A stretch of DNA of 15,272 nucleotides from CAYPJE01 sp964410945 (lineage in GTDB: Bacteria > Fidelibacterota > Marinisomatia > Marinisomatales > TCS56): positions 1 to 15,272 of the forward strand of contig CAYPJE010000061.1 in assembly GCA_964410945.1 (NCBI GenBank), given 5' to 3'. This document shows positions 1 to 7,329 of the stretch, piece after piece (within the stretch, counting starts at the first letter, position 1; each line of letters opens with the position of its first letter). Made by a program: the position numbers and the translations under genes. Under the pieces are notes generated by a model that had not been told where the DNA came from, did no database searches, and worked only from the letters and a program-made list of their open reading frames with translations.

Positions 1-112
1 CAAGTATTTTTCAGAGAAATATCACGTGTTGCACTTACTACTTGAATCCAGGTAATTATATTCAACTGGCATCAGCAATTAATCGGGCTGGTGTTCATTA
101 ATAGAAAAATCA

Positions 113-706
113 ATGCGGGTAAATCAATATTCAATTATAATTGTTCTGGCACTATTGGTCCTGTCTGGACAAGTATGCGGTCAGGCCTCATTTCTGGTTG
201 AGGCCAGATATGGCACCTTCACTCCGGAGATCAGTAATTTCAATAAAATCTATGACAATGATGAATACTTGCCAGCCCTGGCAGTGGGGTTGGGGAGCGA
301 TCAGGGATTTGTGATAGCCCGCTACTACCTGTATGAGGAATGGGGCGAGTCGATTGTCGATGGTGTTGACCTGGTCGGGAAGGCCAGCTGGCGTCAGGAA
401 TTCATTACCATCGGAGTACGCTCCTATGAGCAGGGCCGGATGTATTTCGAACTGGCCTACGCCATGGGCAAGGCCGAGGAAACAATATCAACCGTGCCGC
501 CTGACTACAGCGCCCTGAATTCATCCTGGGCTGAGTCGGATATCAAAGGGGGGGCAGCCGCCCTGGGCATCAATATTCCTTTTGGTCTTGGTCTGCATTT
601 CAATGGTGAGGTCGGTTATCTTTATTTACCGGTCAATGACGCTGATGATAATAAAGTCAATCTGGGTGGACGCCAGATCAGTCTGGGATTGACATGGGCA
701 TTATGA
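113..706 (+). CDS. small outer-membrane beta-barrel protein (unnamed family)
   Basis: A 197-residue protein beginning with a classic signal peptide: a short polar N-terminus, a hydrophobic core (IIIVLALLVL, about residues 8-17) and a likely signal peptidase I site near VCGQA. The mature part is made of short alternating hydrophobic/polar stretches rich in Gly, Tyr and Phe (for example ITIGVRSY, MYFELAYAMG, LHFNGEVGYLYL) and ends in a strand-like ISLGLTWAL. This fits an 8-stranded barrel of the OmpW/OmpA-barrel size class, inserted in the outer membrane. The last codon does not encode the terminal Phe often seen in outer-membrane proteins. The stop overlaps the start of the next gene (ATGA), so the two are probably co-translated. 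No strong Shine-Dalgarno precedes the ATG at 113, and the promoter is not evident in the first 112 bases. Function and ligand are unknown; the barrel call is inference from composition. Confidence 0.75.
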   Translation: MRVNQYSIIIVLALLVLSGQVCGQASFLVEARYGTFTPEISNFNKIYDNDEYLPALAVGLGSDQGFVIARYYLYEEWGESIVDGVDLVGKASWRQEFITIGVRSYEQGRMYFELAYAMGKAEETISTVPPDYSALNSSWAESDIKGGAAALGINIPFGLGLHFNGEVGYLYLPVNDADDNKVNLGGRQISLGLTWAL

Positions 707-1755
707 TCAGATTTGTGAATAATCTGCTGCCAGTCTTTATCGCAGTTGTGCTGCTCTATACAGCCTGTGAAGAACCGGATGAAACCATTGATGACCGGAT
801 TCCGGAAGCCATGTTCCTGGTATCCGAAACCGATACCCTGCTGCTGTTGACCGATAAAACCACTACGGTCACTGTGGAAGGAATTTTTACTGAAACTTCT
901 GAAAATACGGTTACTAATACCGGCGTGATGTCCCAGGCTAGTTATACCTATATCTCGACCGATATGACGGCCGAGACGATCAGTGCCAGCCGTCCTGACT
1001 GGTATTCATCCGATGAGGCAGTGGCAACCGTCTCAGATGGAAAGATCAAAGGCCGTTCAGCCGGAACTGCCCGGATCTGGGCTATGATCGATGTTGTGGT
1101 CAGCGATACGTTGACAGTGGTGGTCAGTTCACCGCAGTTGCCACCGGACCTGATCCTCGATCCGCCGCCGGTCCAGCTGGTTTTCCAGGACAGCACGGTA
1201 ATTTCGGGACGGATCACACCTGATATGGATGCTACTGTGACCGTCAACGGTGATACGGTCGAATATAATGCCGATGGTGAATTCAGCGTTGTTGTTTACT
1301 TGTCAGTTGGTAATAATGAAATACCGGTTATCGCAACAAACAACGCCAACGGATTGAGTTCGGCTAAATCCAAAAGGATCATTTATTATCCGTTTGACCA
1401 GGCGGGGATTACCGGGCATTGGAGCGGTGAAACCCTGACCCGTCCGTTCAGCTTTGAGATTTACGAATTGCTGGGCGTCTATGTCATCGATGGCACTTTA
1501 ACAGTCGATTTTACCATGCTGGGTGGTGATTATATCGTGGAAGATGTGGTCATCGCCGGTTTGATCAATGCTGATGGTACAATTGATGCCAGCCTGACCC
1601 GGGACTGGGAAGGCTTTGAGATCACCGGATATTTGAAAGGCACTTTTACTGATTCTGGATCAGCTGAAGGTAAATACGGAATCAAGATAAAAAGGGAGGG
1701 ATGGCCCACGGCCTCGGCCAGCGCCACCTGGTGGGCAGCCAGAGACGACGATTAA
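703..1755 (+). CDS. lipoprotein with bacterial Ig-like (Big_2) domain
   Basis: I place the start at the ATG at 703, which overlaps the stop of the upstream gene as ATGA; an in-frame ATG lies at 694. The resulting 350-residue protein has a lipoprotein signal ending in lipobox LYTAC (Cys22), so it should be lipid-anchored. About residues 45-145 look like a Big_2 Ig-like domain, with the typical SSDEAVATVSDGKIKG and GTARI signatures followed by a VSDTLTVVV strand. About residues 150-230 resemble a second Ig/glucodextranase-B-like module (VFQDSTVISGRI, NGDTVEYNADGEFSV, VGNNEIPVIATN). About residues 238-350 form a distinct beta-rich domain beginning ITGHWSGE and ending with a charged RDDD tail, lipocalin-like in pattern but not identified. 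The gene sits between a barrel protein and a TonB-receptor-like protein in one apparent operon, which suggests an envelope-exposed accessory role. Substrate unknown. Confidence 0.8.
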   Translation: MIRFVNNLLPVFIAVVLLYTACEEPDETIDDRIPEAMFLVSETDTLLLLTDKTTTVTVEGIFTETSENTVTNTGVMSQASYTYISTDMTAETISASRPDWYSSDEAVATVSDGKIKGRSAGTARIWAMIDVVVSDTLTVVVSSPQLPPDLILDPPPVQLVFQDSTVISGRITPDMDATVTVNGDTVEYNADGEFSVVVYLSVGNNEIPVIATNNANGLSSAKSKRIIYYPFDQAGITGHWSGETLTRPFSFEIYELLGVYVIDGTLTVDFTMLGGDYIVEDVVIAGLINADGTIDASLTRDWEGFEITGYLKGTFTDSGSAEGKYGIKIKREGWPTASASATWWAARDDD

Positions 1756-1773
1756 ATGAAAGGGGGAGAATAA

Positions 1774-4179
1774 GTGGGGGGCAATCCACGGTTTAAATTT
1801 CTGATTGTCTTTTGTATCCTAAGTGGTCTGGTATCCGCCCAGGCTTCGGGGTTAAAATTTTCCATCACCGGAAAAATCATCGATAATGCCACCGGCAAGC
1901 CGGTGGAGTACACTAATATTGTGGTCTACTCGGCCGCCGACAGTAATATGGTGACCGGTTGTACCTCCGATCCCCAGGGCTTTTTCATGCTGACTGACCT
2001 TAAGCCGGGCCGCTATTTCATGACCGCCAAATTCATCGGTTACCACATTTACCACAGTGGGGAATTCGAAATTTCGATGGACAAACCGCGTTATGAATTC
2101 GGCAATATTATCCTGTTGCGGGCCCCGGTGGAGGGAGAAACGGTGGAAGTATATGCCGACCTGCCGCCGATCGAATACCAGATCGAGAAAAACGTGGTCC
2201 ATGTGCCCCGCAATTTCAATAACGGCAAAGGATCGGCCATCGAAGTGCTGGAAACGGTACCGGAGGCGGAGGTGGATATTATGGGCAAGGTCAAACTGCG
2301 GGGCAGTTCAAGTTATAAGGTTCTGATTGACGATCGACCCACACTGGGAAGACCCAGTGACACCCTGCTTAAAGTCCCGGTGAGGGAAATTGATAAAATT
2401 GAGATCATTACCAATCCTTCTGTTAAATATGATCCTGATAACGTGACCGGTATAATTAATATAGTGACACGAAAGAAAAGGCTGGAGGGAGTGAGTTTTA
2501 TTGATCGGATGATTTTAACTCCGTTTACTGAAATTGATAATGATCTTGCCATTGGATATCGTACTTCATGGGCCAGTTTTTCTATTGGTTTTGATATTGC
2601 TGACCGTTTGCGGAGGACTGAAAAAATTCAAAACAGCAGTATAGTACTCAACGATACAGTTTATCACACTGAAAATGAAGGAATGGTAAAGAAAAGTTCA
2701 AATTCCTATGGTATATCAGCGGAAACGCTATTTTATTTAAGTGATAAGGATTACCTGACAATTGGTTGTTATTTTGATAAAGGAGAGTCTAAAAACATAA
2801 TTGACACTAGATCAGAAAAGTGGATTGATATTCAATCTGATATAAATCGATATTCAGATGTTCATCGCAATAACGGGAGCTTTACTACTTTGGGGTACTT
2901 TATTTCCTACAGGCATGAATTTGAAAAAAGGGACCAGAAGTTGGCTGTGTTCATTCATAGTATTAATACAGAATCAAATAGCCACGAATATGATACTGAA
3001 ATGCAGGGAGATACCTTACTTACTTCTGGATTTGATATTATTAAGACTGGAAAAAGTAGTATGTCATTTGTAAAGAGTCACTATTATCATCCGTTAAATA
3101 AAAGGATTAAAATTACCTTTTCCTATGATGCATTCCTTCAGGGCGAGGAGTTAAAAAGTGAATTTTATGATTATAATATGAATATGGCTGACTTTATCAT
3201 TGATGAATTATTCAGCCATGATATGACAAATATTAGTAACCAACATTCCCTTTCTGGTTCATTATCATGGAAATCAGAAGTTTTCAGTTTACGTTTAGGC
3301 CTACATAAAAGGTATAATGATCAACAGATTAGACTAAGGGATACAAATGATAAATATTCATATCAAAAATGGAACTTAGCACCGTCAATAATTGCCAGCT
3401 GGAAAATAAATAAAACTAAAATTTCCACCAGATTTTATAGAGGTACCAGGAACGCTTGGCTAAATCAATTGATCCCAGCTGAAATCTGGAGTAGCGCGAA
3501 TAGTGTAACCATAGGCAATCCGAATTTAAAACCCTCAAGAAGTACCACAATGTCCTTGAATATTGACCGCCCGATTAAGCGTAATCTGCTAATGCTATCT
3601 TGGCGTTATTTTCACGAGGACAATTATGTCTCATCTGTGTTTTATCCATATTCATCTTCTGTAATTATGCAGACTTGGGACAATGTAGGAAAAAGAAGAA
3701 ATGGTGTACTTACACTGCGCTACAGTATGAAGCAGGCCAAATGGTTTAATTTGAATCTGAGCAGTGGATTGAGCTATTCCTCAATAGATGGTGAACTGGA
3801 TGGAGACAGGGTGGAACGGGATGGTATTAGTTGGAATGTAAAGTTTAGGAGTATTGTAAAATTTGGAGATAATACCAGAATCAGTTTTTCAAGTTCAGTG
3901 AGAGGGAATGAGATAACAGCCCAGGGTGAAACTGGTGGATATGTTAATAGTGACCTGGGCTTTAGCCAGGATTTTCTGGATAAGAAACTGAAACTTAGTA
4001 TTTCTCTGATCGATGTCTTTCGGGACCAGGGTAATGAGAAAATAATTGATGAGCCCGGTTTCTATTCATACAGTTATTCGAGACGTGAATTCCCGGTAAT
4101 GATCAACCTGAGATATAATTTCAATAATTATAAGGATTCGGGTTTAGCTCAGAAATCAGTATCCCCGCAAACAGATTAG
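1774..4179 (+). CDS. TonB-dependent-receptor-like outer membrane protein (CarboxypepD_reg, plug, beta-barrel)
   Basis: The start is a GTG at 1774 with a strong purine-rich ribosome site (agggggag, 1761-1768) 5 bases upstream, and a signal peptide (FLIVFCILSGLVSAQA) follows at once. Residues about 27-112 form a CarboxypepD_reg-like Ig fold (SITGKIIDNATGKPVEYTNI, then DPQGFFMLTDLKPGRY). Residues about 136-232 are a plug domain (IEVLETVPEAEVD, GKVKLRGSSSYKVLIDDRP, IDKIEIITNPSVKYDPDNVTGIINIVTRKK). The remainder, to residue 801, is a large beta-barrel of the OMP_b-brl_3 style and ends in a strand-like NLRYNFNNYK. Such proteins sit in the outer membrane and are thought to take up or bind large ligands; a clear TonB box is not visible. 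It begins 18 bases after the lipoprotein gene and is probably co-transcribed. Odd point: G+C falls abruptly at about 2400, close to the plug/barrel boundary (hand counts 31/60 and 34/60 before, 23/60 and 17/60 after). Confidence 0.88.
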   Translation: MGGNPRFKFLIVFCILSGLVSAQASGLKFSITGKIIDNATGKPVEYTNIVVYSAADSNMVTGCTSDPQGFFMLTDLKPGRYFMTAKFIGYHIYHSGEFEISMDKPRYEFGNIILLRAPVEGETVEVYADLPPIEYQIEKNVVHVPRNFNNGKGSAIEVLETVPEAEVDIMGKVKLRGSSSYKVLIDDRPTLGRPSDTLLKVPVREIDKIEIITNPSVKYDPDNVTGIINIVTRKKRLEGVSFIDRMILTPFTEIDNDLAIGYRTSWASFSIGFDIADRLRRTEKIQNSSIVLNDTVYHTENEGMVKKSSNSYGISAETLFYLSDKDYLTIGCYFDKGESKNIIDTRSEKWIDIQSDINRYSDVHRNNGSFTTLGYFISYRHEFEKRDQKLAVFIHSINTESNSHEYDTEMQGDTLLTSGFDIIKTGKSSMSFVKSHYYHPLNKRIKITFSYDAFLQGEELKSEFYDYNMNMADFIIDELFSHDMTNISNQHSLSGSLSWKSEVFSLRLGLHKRYNDQQIRLRDTNDKYSYQKWNLAPSIIASWKINKTKISTRFYRGTRNAWLNQLIPAEIWSSANSVTIGNPNLKPSRSTTMSLNIDRPIKRNLLMLSWRYFHEDNYVSSVFYPYSSSVIMQTWDNVGKRRNGVLTLRYSMKQAKWFNLNLSSGLSYSSIDGELDGDRVERDGISWNVKFRSIVKFGDNTRISFSSSVRGNEITAQGETGGYVNSDLGFSQDFLDKKLKLSISLIDVFRDQGNEKIIDEPGFYSYSYSRREFPVMINLRYNFNNYKDSGLAQKSVSPQTD

Positions 4180-4344
4180 CGGATCTGTTATTCAGGGCTG
4201 GAAGCTGGGAAAATAATCATTATACAATAAGTCACCACCGGTGACAAATTTCTTGTTTCCGTTTTAATCCAAAATATATACCCGGTAATTCGAGCCCTGT
4301 TTATCGTCCTTGTTGGGAACCAGTGTTATTCCGTCGGCTGAGTT

Positions 4345-4389
4345 AATACCGGATATGCAGGCAATTACCTGGCACGACCGGTATTTTTT
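4345..4389 (+). terminator. nested hairpin with T-run, probable terminator or attenuator
   Basis: Perfect 8-bp arms AATACCGG (4345-4352) and CCGGTATT (4378-4385) enclose a short inner stem CAGG/CCTG (4358-4361, 4367/8-4371). The outer stem runs directly into a run of T (4384-4389). It lies about 165 bases after the receptor stop and about 65 bases before the next start. It could therefore be the operon's terminator or a leader element of the downstream lipoprotein gene. Confidence 0.5.
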
Positions 4390-4412
4390 CCTTTGTGATT
4401 ACAATATATTTT

Positions 4413-4441
4413 TTGTAACCTGTCAGTAATTAGGGTATTAT
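4413..4441 (+). promoter_or_regulatory. possible sigma70-like promoter before the Tyr-rich lipoprotein
   Basis: TTGTAA (4413-4418) and TATTAT (4436-4441) are separated by 17 bases. The predicted transcription start would be only about 5-8 bases before the ATG at 4454, which overlaps the ribosome-site-like gagagg (4443-4448). Either this promoter gives an almost leaderless message or the match is chance. Confidence 0.28.
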
Positions 4442-4453
4442 AGAGAGGGCAAT

Positions 4454-5689
4454 ATGATGAGTGGCAATATCATAGTAAGAATTATTATTATCCTGTTTTT
4501 CTTTATTCAAAGTTGTACTCTGGACGATGAAACTCTGACCGAGCTCACGGCAACGTTTACTGCCGATTTTCTGTGTCCCGATTGTGAGCCGGGAATTTTA
4601 TTCTATTCCGATATGGATGGAGAGGAATTATGGTCCGGCACCTGGAACGGCAACACCGAACTGTTGGCGGAAGTGGAGACCGACGGACCCCTGGACCGGA
4701 TGTCCATGACAACCGTTGTGCTTGATCCGCGTTATGACCGAGTCAAAATCACCACTAACCTGAATGTCAAGTCGGATGATTATATCTGGTATGGTGGCGG
4801 CGTTGATTACCGTTGGTCCGAATACCAGGGTTCGGTGGACTTGACCTTCACTAATATTCCAAATCACAACGGATACTGGGTGTCCTCCAAGGCCGCTTAT
4901 ACCGGTTCGACCTCTGGGATAATTCCATCGCAAATCAATAAATCTTTATACTCAACGACCGACAATATTTTTGTGAATATAAACACCGACGACTACGGTC
5001 CTTCGTATATTTGGCATGAAAATGTACTGCCGGGAGGTTCAGCTGATATTGACCTGCAGAATCTTATGCCCATGAATTCCCAGGCAATAACAATACCCGA
5101 TCTGAACTACTCCACCTATCTATCGGTGCGGGGATTCAGTGACAGTTATTATAATGGTTATTACCAGGTTCACCGGGATCAATCTTATTATTACAGCACT
5201 AATATCATGGAAATCTATTACCCGGCCAGCCTGTTTACTGATTACCGGACTTACGCCTATGTCAGTGAACCGGGTGCTGATTACAGTGATTACTGGTATA
5301 TGTCCTGTATGGGTGAAATTCCATCTGAAGTTGAAATGCTGGATGTGGATTTTATCTTCGATGATACCAGTCCTACCCATCCCGAACTCTTTATTGCCGG
5401 TGATTTCACGCAGATATCCTACCATCTGGGATATTTCGATGAAAATGACCGGGAATTCATCTGGACGATCTATACCGATCTGAAGTCAATCGAATTACCG
5501 GAATTACCACAATTGGTATACGATACCTATCCGACACTGCGTGTTGGTGATTTCCAGTTGAACAGCGCCGCCGTTCACCGTAATGACGACTTGACCTACG
5601 ATGAACATATCGAATTATTCTTCAAATCAGGAGCTGGTTTTTATGATATTGTCACCACGGCGATGACCCGTTCGAAGGTGCCGGAGTAA
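4454..5689 (+). CDS. Tyr-rich lipoprotein of unknown function
   Basis: A 411-residue protein with a lipoprotein signal: IIVRIIIILFFFIQS followed by Cys21 (lipobox IQSC). Two adjacent ATGs are possible starts, 4454 and 4457. The purine-rich gagagg (4443-4448) is 5 bases from the first and 8 from the second, so the second is equally plausible. I recognise no family. The mature part has a short Cys pair (LCPDCEPG, about residues 39-46) and a beta-rich region with FYSDMDGEELWSGTWNG, which recalls concanavalin/laminin-G-like lectin folds (weak inference). The middle is strongly Tyr/Asp/Ser-rich (SYYNGYYQVHRDQSYYYST). Near the C-terminus is DLTYDEHIELFFKSGAGF. It is G+C-rich compared with the next gene (36/60 at 4681-4740). 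It is followed after 42 bases by another lipoprotein, suggesting a shared surface role. Confidence 0.75.
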   Translation: MMSGNIIVRIIIILFFFIQSCTLDDETLTELTATFTADFLCPDCEPGILFYSDMDGEELWSGTWNGNTELLAEVETDGPLDRMSMTTVVLDPRYDRVKITTNLNVKSDDYIWYGGGVDYRWSEYQGSVDLTFTNIPNHNGYWVSSKAAYTGSTSGIIPSQINKSLYSTTDNIFVNINTDDYGPSYIWHENVLPGGSADIDLQNLMPMNSQAITIPDLNYSTYLSVRGFSDSYYNGYYQVHRDQSYYYSTNIMEIYYPASLFTDYRTYAYVSEPGADYSDYWYMSCMGEIPSEVEMLDVDFIFDDTSPTHPELFIAGDFTQISYHLGYFDENDREFIWTIYTDLKSIELPELPQLVYDTYPTLRVGDFQLNSAAVHRNDDLTYDEHIELFFKSGAGFYDIVTTAMTRSKVPE

Positions 5690-5731
5690 TCAAGATTTTA
5701 CAGCAGGTTATCTCATTACAGGAGGATGGGA

Positions 5732-6949
5732 ATGAATAGATTACTTTATTTAATTATTTCTGTTTCAGTTCTGATTATCAGTTCTTGTTTGTGGAATGAT
5801 ATTCCCAAAAATGATGACTGTTATATTTTTGTATCAATCAGTCCGGAAAATTCCGGTAATGTTATAACTGATTTCGAGAATCCGGTGGTGATGGGAGACA
5901 CGATCACATTAGCAGCACAGCCAGCAGGGCGTTATGATTTTTCACACTGGTATGGTATAGATAGCAATCCCGATACAGATGTTGTTGAGTTTGTTGTCGA
6001 AGATGATATGGAAATCGTTGCCTTCTTTGGTAATGCTCCTGTTGTTTACGGACTGTGCTATAATCGAATTATTGATCTGACTGATCCATATTCACCTTTG
6101 ATTTTTGAAGTGGATTTTCCATTCGCCGAAGTTTTTACAACCTATTCGTATCGTTATGTATACGCTTTTGATGAAAATCCCGATACACGTTTGTATTGCT
6201 ATGATTTTGGTGACATTTTAAATCCGGTTATTTTAGATAGTATCAGTTTCAGTTTTAATCTTAGACCAATCCCCCTCAACCTTGAATGGCCACTACTAAT
6301 TACATCATTTAAGTATGGCCTGGTTGCCACTGATGTAAGCGATCCGTATAATCTACAGACTTATGGTCAGATTGGCCCCTATTTTTATGAATTCTGGGAA
6401 TCGGCACTTTATGACAAACATGTCTATTTCAAACAGTATTCGAGTAAAAGTATTTATATTATTGATCTTAACGATCCGACCAATCCGGTATATCACCAAA
6501 ACCATGTAGATTGGCAGGTATATCAACAGCTTATTGAAGTTGCTGATAAAATAATATATACCGAAGATTTCGAAAACACTGTTCGTATAATTGATGCCCA
6601 TGATCCGGATAATCTTGAAGTTCTGGCTCAACTTCCCGGTAGTAACTGGTGGTATCTTGGATTGTATAATGACCTGTTTTTCACTGGCATTGATGATACA
6701 TTAAATATCTATGACGTTTCAATTCCGGTAGATCCAGTACTGACTTCAAGATTAAATATTTCCCCGTTATCCAGGTCCATCGGATGGGAATTTTTCAGTC
6801 ACTATGCCATCCTCCATGATGAGACATCATTGATTATTGTGGATATTGAGGATGCTCAAAACCCATGCATCATAAATACTATCACAGGATTGGATTATTT
6901 ACATGAGTTTCATGTGTTTGAACCCCGGGTATTAACTGATCCAATTTGA
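5732..6949 (+). CDS. lipoprotein with InlB-B-like repeat and LVIVD-type beta-propeller
   Basis: Start chosen at ATG 5732: the perfect AGGAGG at 5720-5725 directly abuts the in-frame ATG at 5726 but is 6 bases from 5732. The signal is lipoprotein type (LLYLIISVSVLIISS then Cys19). Residues about 30-92 match the divergent InlB B-repeat pattern (VSISPENSGNV, GDTITLAAQPAGRYDFSHW, DDMEIVAFF). The rest contains about seven LVIVD-like repeats, each with a hydrophobic strand, D, then DP-N/P-: IIDLTDPYSP, CYDFGDILNP, ATDVSDPYNL, IIDLNDPTNP, IIDAHDPDNL, IYDVSIPVDP and IVDIEDAQNP. These predict a propeller anchored to the membrane by its lipid. Such proteins are usually surface-exposed binding scaffolds; no catalytic motif is visible. 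The gene is AT-rich (19/60 G+C at 6541-6600) against its left neighbour. The C-terminus stops soon after the last repeat, so the last blade may be completed by N-terminal strands. Confidence 0.82.
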   Translation: MNRLLYLIISVSVLIISSCLWNDIPKNDDCYIFVSISPENSGNVITDFENPVVMGDTITLAAQPAGRYDFSHWYGIDSNPDTDVVEFVVEDDMEIVAFFGNAPVVYGLCYNRIIDLTDPYSPLIFEVDFPFAEVFTTYSYRYVYAFDENPDTRLYCYDFGDILNPVILDSISFSFNLRPIPLNLEWPLLITSFKYGLVATDVSDPYNLQTYGQIGPYFYEFWESALYDKHVYFKQYSSKSIYIIDLNDPTNPVYHQNHVDWQVYQQLIEVADKIIYTEDFENTVRIIDAHDPDNLEVLAQLPGSNWWYLGLYNDLFFTGIDDTLNIYDVSIPVDPVLTSRLNISPLSRSIGWEFFSHYAILHDETSLIIVDIEDAQNPCIINTITGLDYLHEFHVFEPRVLTDPI

Positions 6950-6965
6950 TCATTGATTTTTTTAT

Positions 6966-6994
6966 ATAAAAAACCCCTGCTGAAACAGGGGTTT
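6966..6994 (-). terminator. distal rho-independent terminator downstream of tRNA-Lys
   Basis: A perfect 9-bp stem (AAACCCCTG 6971-6979, loop 6980-6985, CAGGGGTTT 6986-6994) reads on the minus strand into a run of six T. It would end minus-strand transcription coming from the tRNA and its repeat units. It differs in sequence from the two repeat-borne terminators. On the plus strand it lacks a following T-run, so it is a weak terminator for the lipoprotein gene ending at 6949. Confidence 0.7.
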
Positions 6995-6996
6995 CC

Positions 6997-7087
6997 AGTA
7001 CGCCAGGGAGGGCTCCCCGCCTGACCGCTGACACAGTCAGTCGGGCAGGGAACCCCCTGAAAAAGAAAGCCCTCATAAAGAGGGCTT
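6997..7087 (-). repeat. tRNA-derived tandem unit, distal copy (91 bp)
   Basis: The unit has three parts. First is a 19-bp core (6997-7015, starting AGTACGCC) identical to the 3' end of the adjacent tRNA-Lys plus two flanking bases. Second is an imperfect palindrome of about 56 bases (7004-7059 region) with tip CTGAC-ACA-GTCAG. Third is a terminator hairpin. The whole unit recurs without a visible difference at 7088-7178. After the core, the sequence no longer resembles the tRNA body, so it is not a full tRNA pseudogene. Confidence 0.85.
7059..7087 (-). terminator. terminator hairpin inside distal repeat unit
   Basis: Perfect 8-bp stem AAGCCCTC (7067-7074), loop ATAAA, GAGGGCTT (7080-7087). 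On the minus strand it is followed by TTTCTTTTT. It is identical to the hairpin in the proximal unit. Confidence 0.7.
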
Positions 7088-7181
7088 AGTACGCCAGGGA
7101 GGGCTCCCCGCCTGACCGCTGACACAGTCAGTCGGGCAGGGAACCCCCTGAAAAAGAAAGCCCTCATAAAGAGGGCTTATT
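7088..7181 (-). repeat. tRNA-derived tandem unit, proximal copy (91 bp plus 3)
   Basis: This is a second copy of the 91-bp unit, with core at 7088-7106, palindrome and terminator. Three extra bases (att-like, 7179-7181) lie before the third core copy at 7182-7200, which is the 3' end of the real tRNA. The core therefore occurs three times at spacings of 91 and 94 bases. Confidence 0.85.
7150..7178 (-). terminator. proximal terminator of tRNA-Lys
   Basis: Perfect 8-bp stem AAGCCCTC (7158-7165), loop ATAAA, GAGGGCTT (7171-7178), with TTTCTTTTT following on the minus strand. It lies 6 bases beyond the tRNA 3' end and would be the first terminator the tRNA transcript meets. Confidence 0.75.
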
Positions 7182-7183
7182 AG

Positions 7184-7256
<73 letters not shown>

Positions 7257-7280
7257 AAATGGCTCCAAAAGAGCGGTCGA

Positions 7281-7309
7281 AAATTAAATTTAACAGACCG
7301 AAATCCCAA
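7281..7309 (-). promoter_or_regulatory. possible promoter of tRNA-Lys
   Basis: On the minus strand, TTGGGA (7309-7304) and TAATTT (7286-7281) are 17 bases apart and would start transcription about 17 bases before the tRNA 5' end. The match to consensus is partial. The alternative is read-through from the cyclase gene, whose stop is only 73 bases upstream with no clear terminator between. Confidence 0.35.
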
Positions 7310-7329
7310 TAGATATCAAAATCCGTTGT

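Larger units (their letters stand above)
4180..4453. other. intergenic gap with hairpins, no gene
   Basis: No convincing coding region lies in these 274 bases. Near the receptor stop there is a small perfect hairpin, GTCACC-ACC-GGTGAC (4231-4245), followed by a T-rich stretch that could act as a weak terminator. A larger nested hairpin with a T-run lies at 4345-4389, and a possible promoter at 4413-4441; both are listed separately. The rest is unassigned. Confidence 0.6.

Noticed and set aside
1..112. Possible promoter TTGCAC (29-34) with an AT-rich box near 53-58
   Set aside because: The second box is a poor match and the window start cuts the context, so it cannot be supported.
6997..7087. 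The repeat unit, considered as a degenerate full tRNA gene
   Set aside because: Only the 3' core matches. There is no matching acceptor 5' strand, D-arm or anticodon arm.
6882..7167. Two overlapping minus-strand reading frames (64 and 85 codons) sharing a near-identical peptide
   Set aside because: They are read through the two DNA repeat units and terminators downstream of tRNA-Lys. The shared peptide is a by-product of the repeat, with no ribosome site and no family pattern.
6997..7178. The repeats near tRNA-Lys, considered as a CRISPR array
   Set aside because: There are only two full copies, the interval is itself conserved rather than variable spacers, and no cas genes are present.
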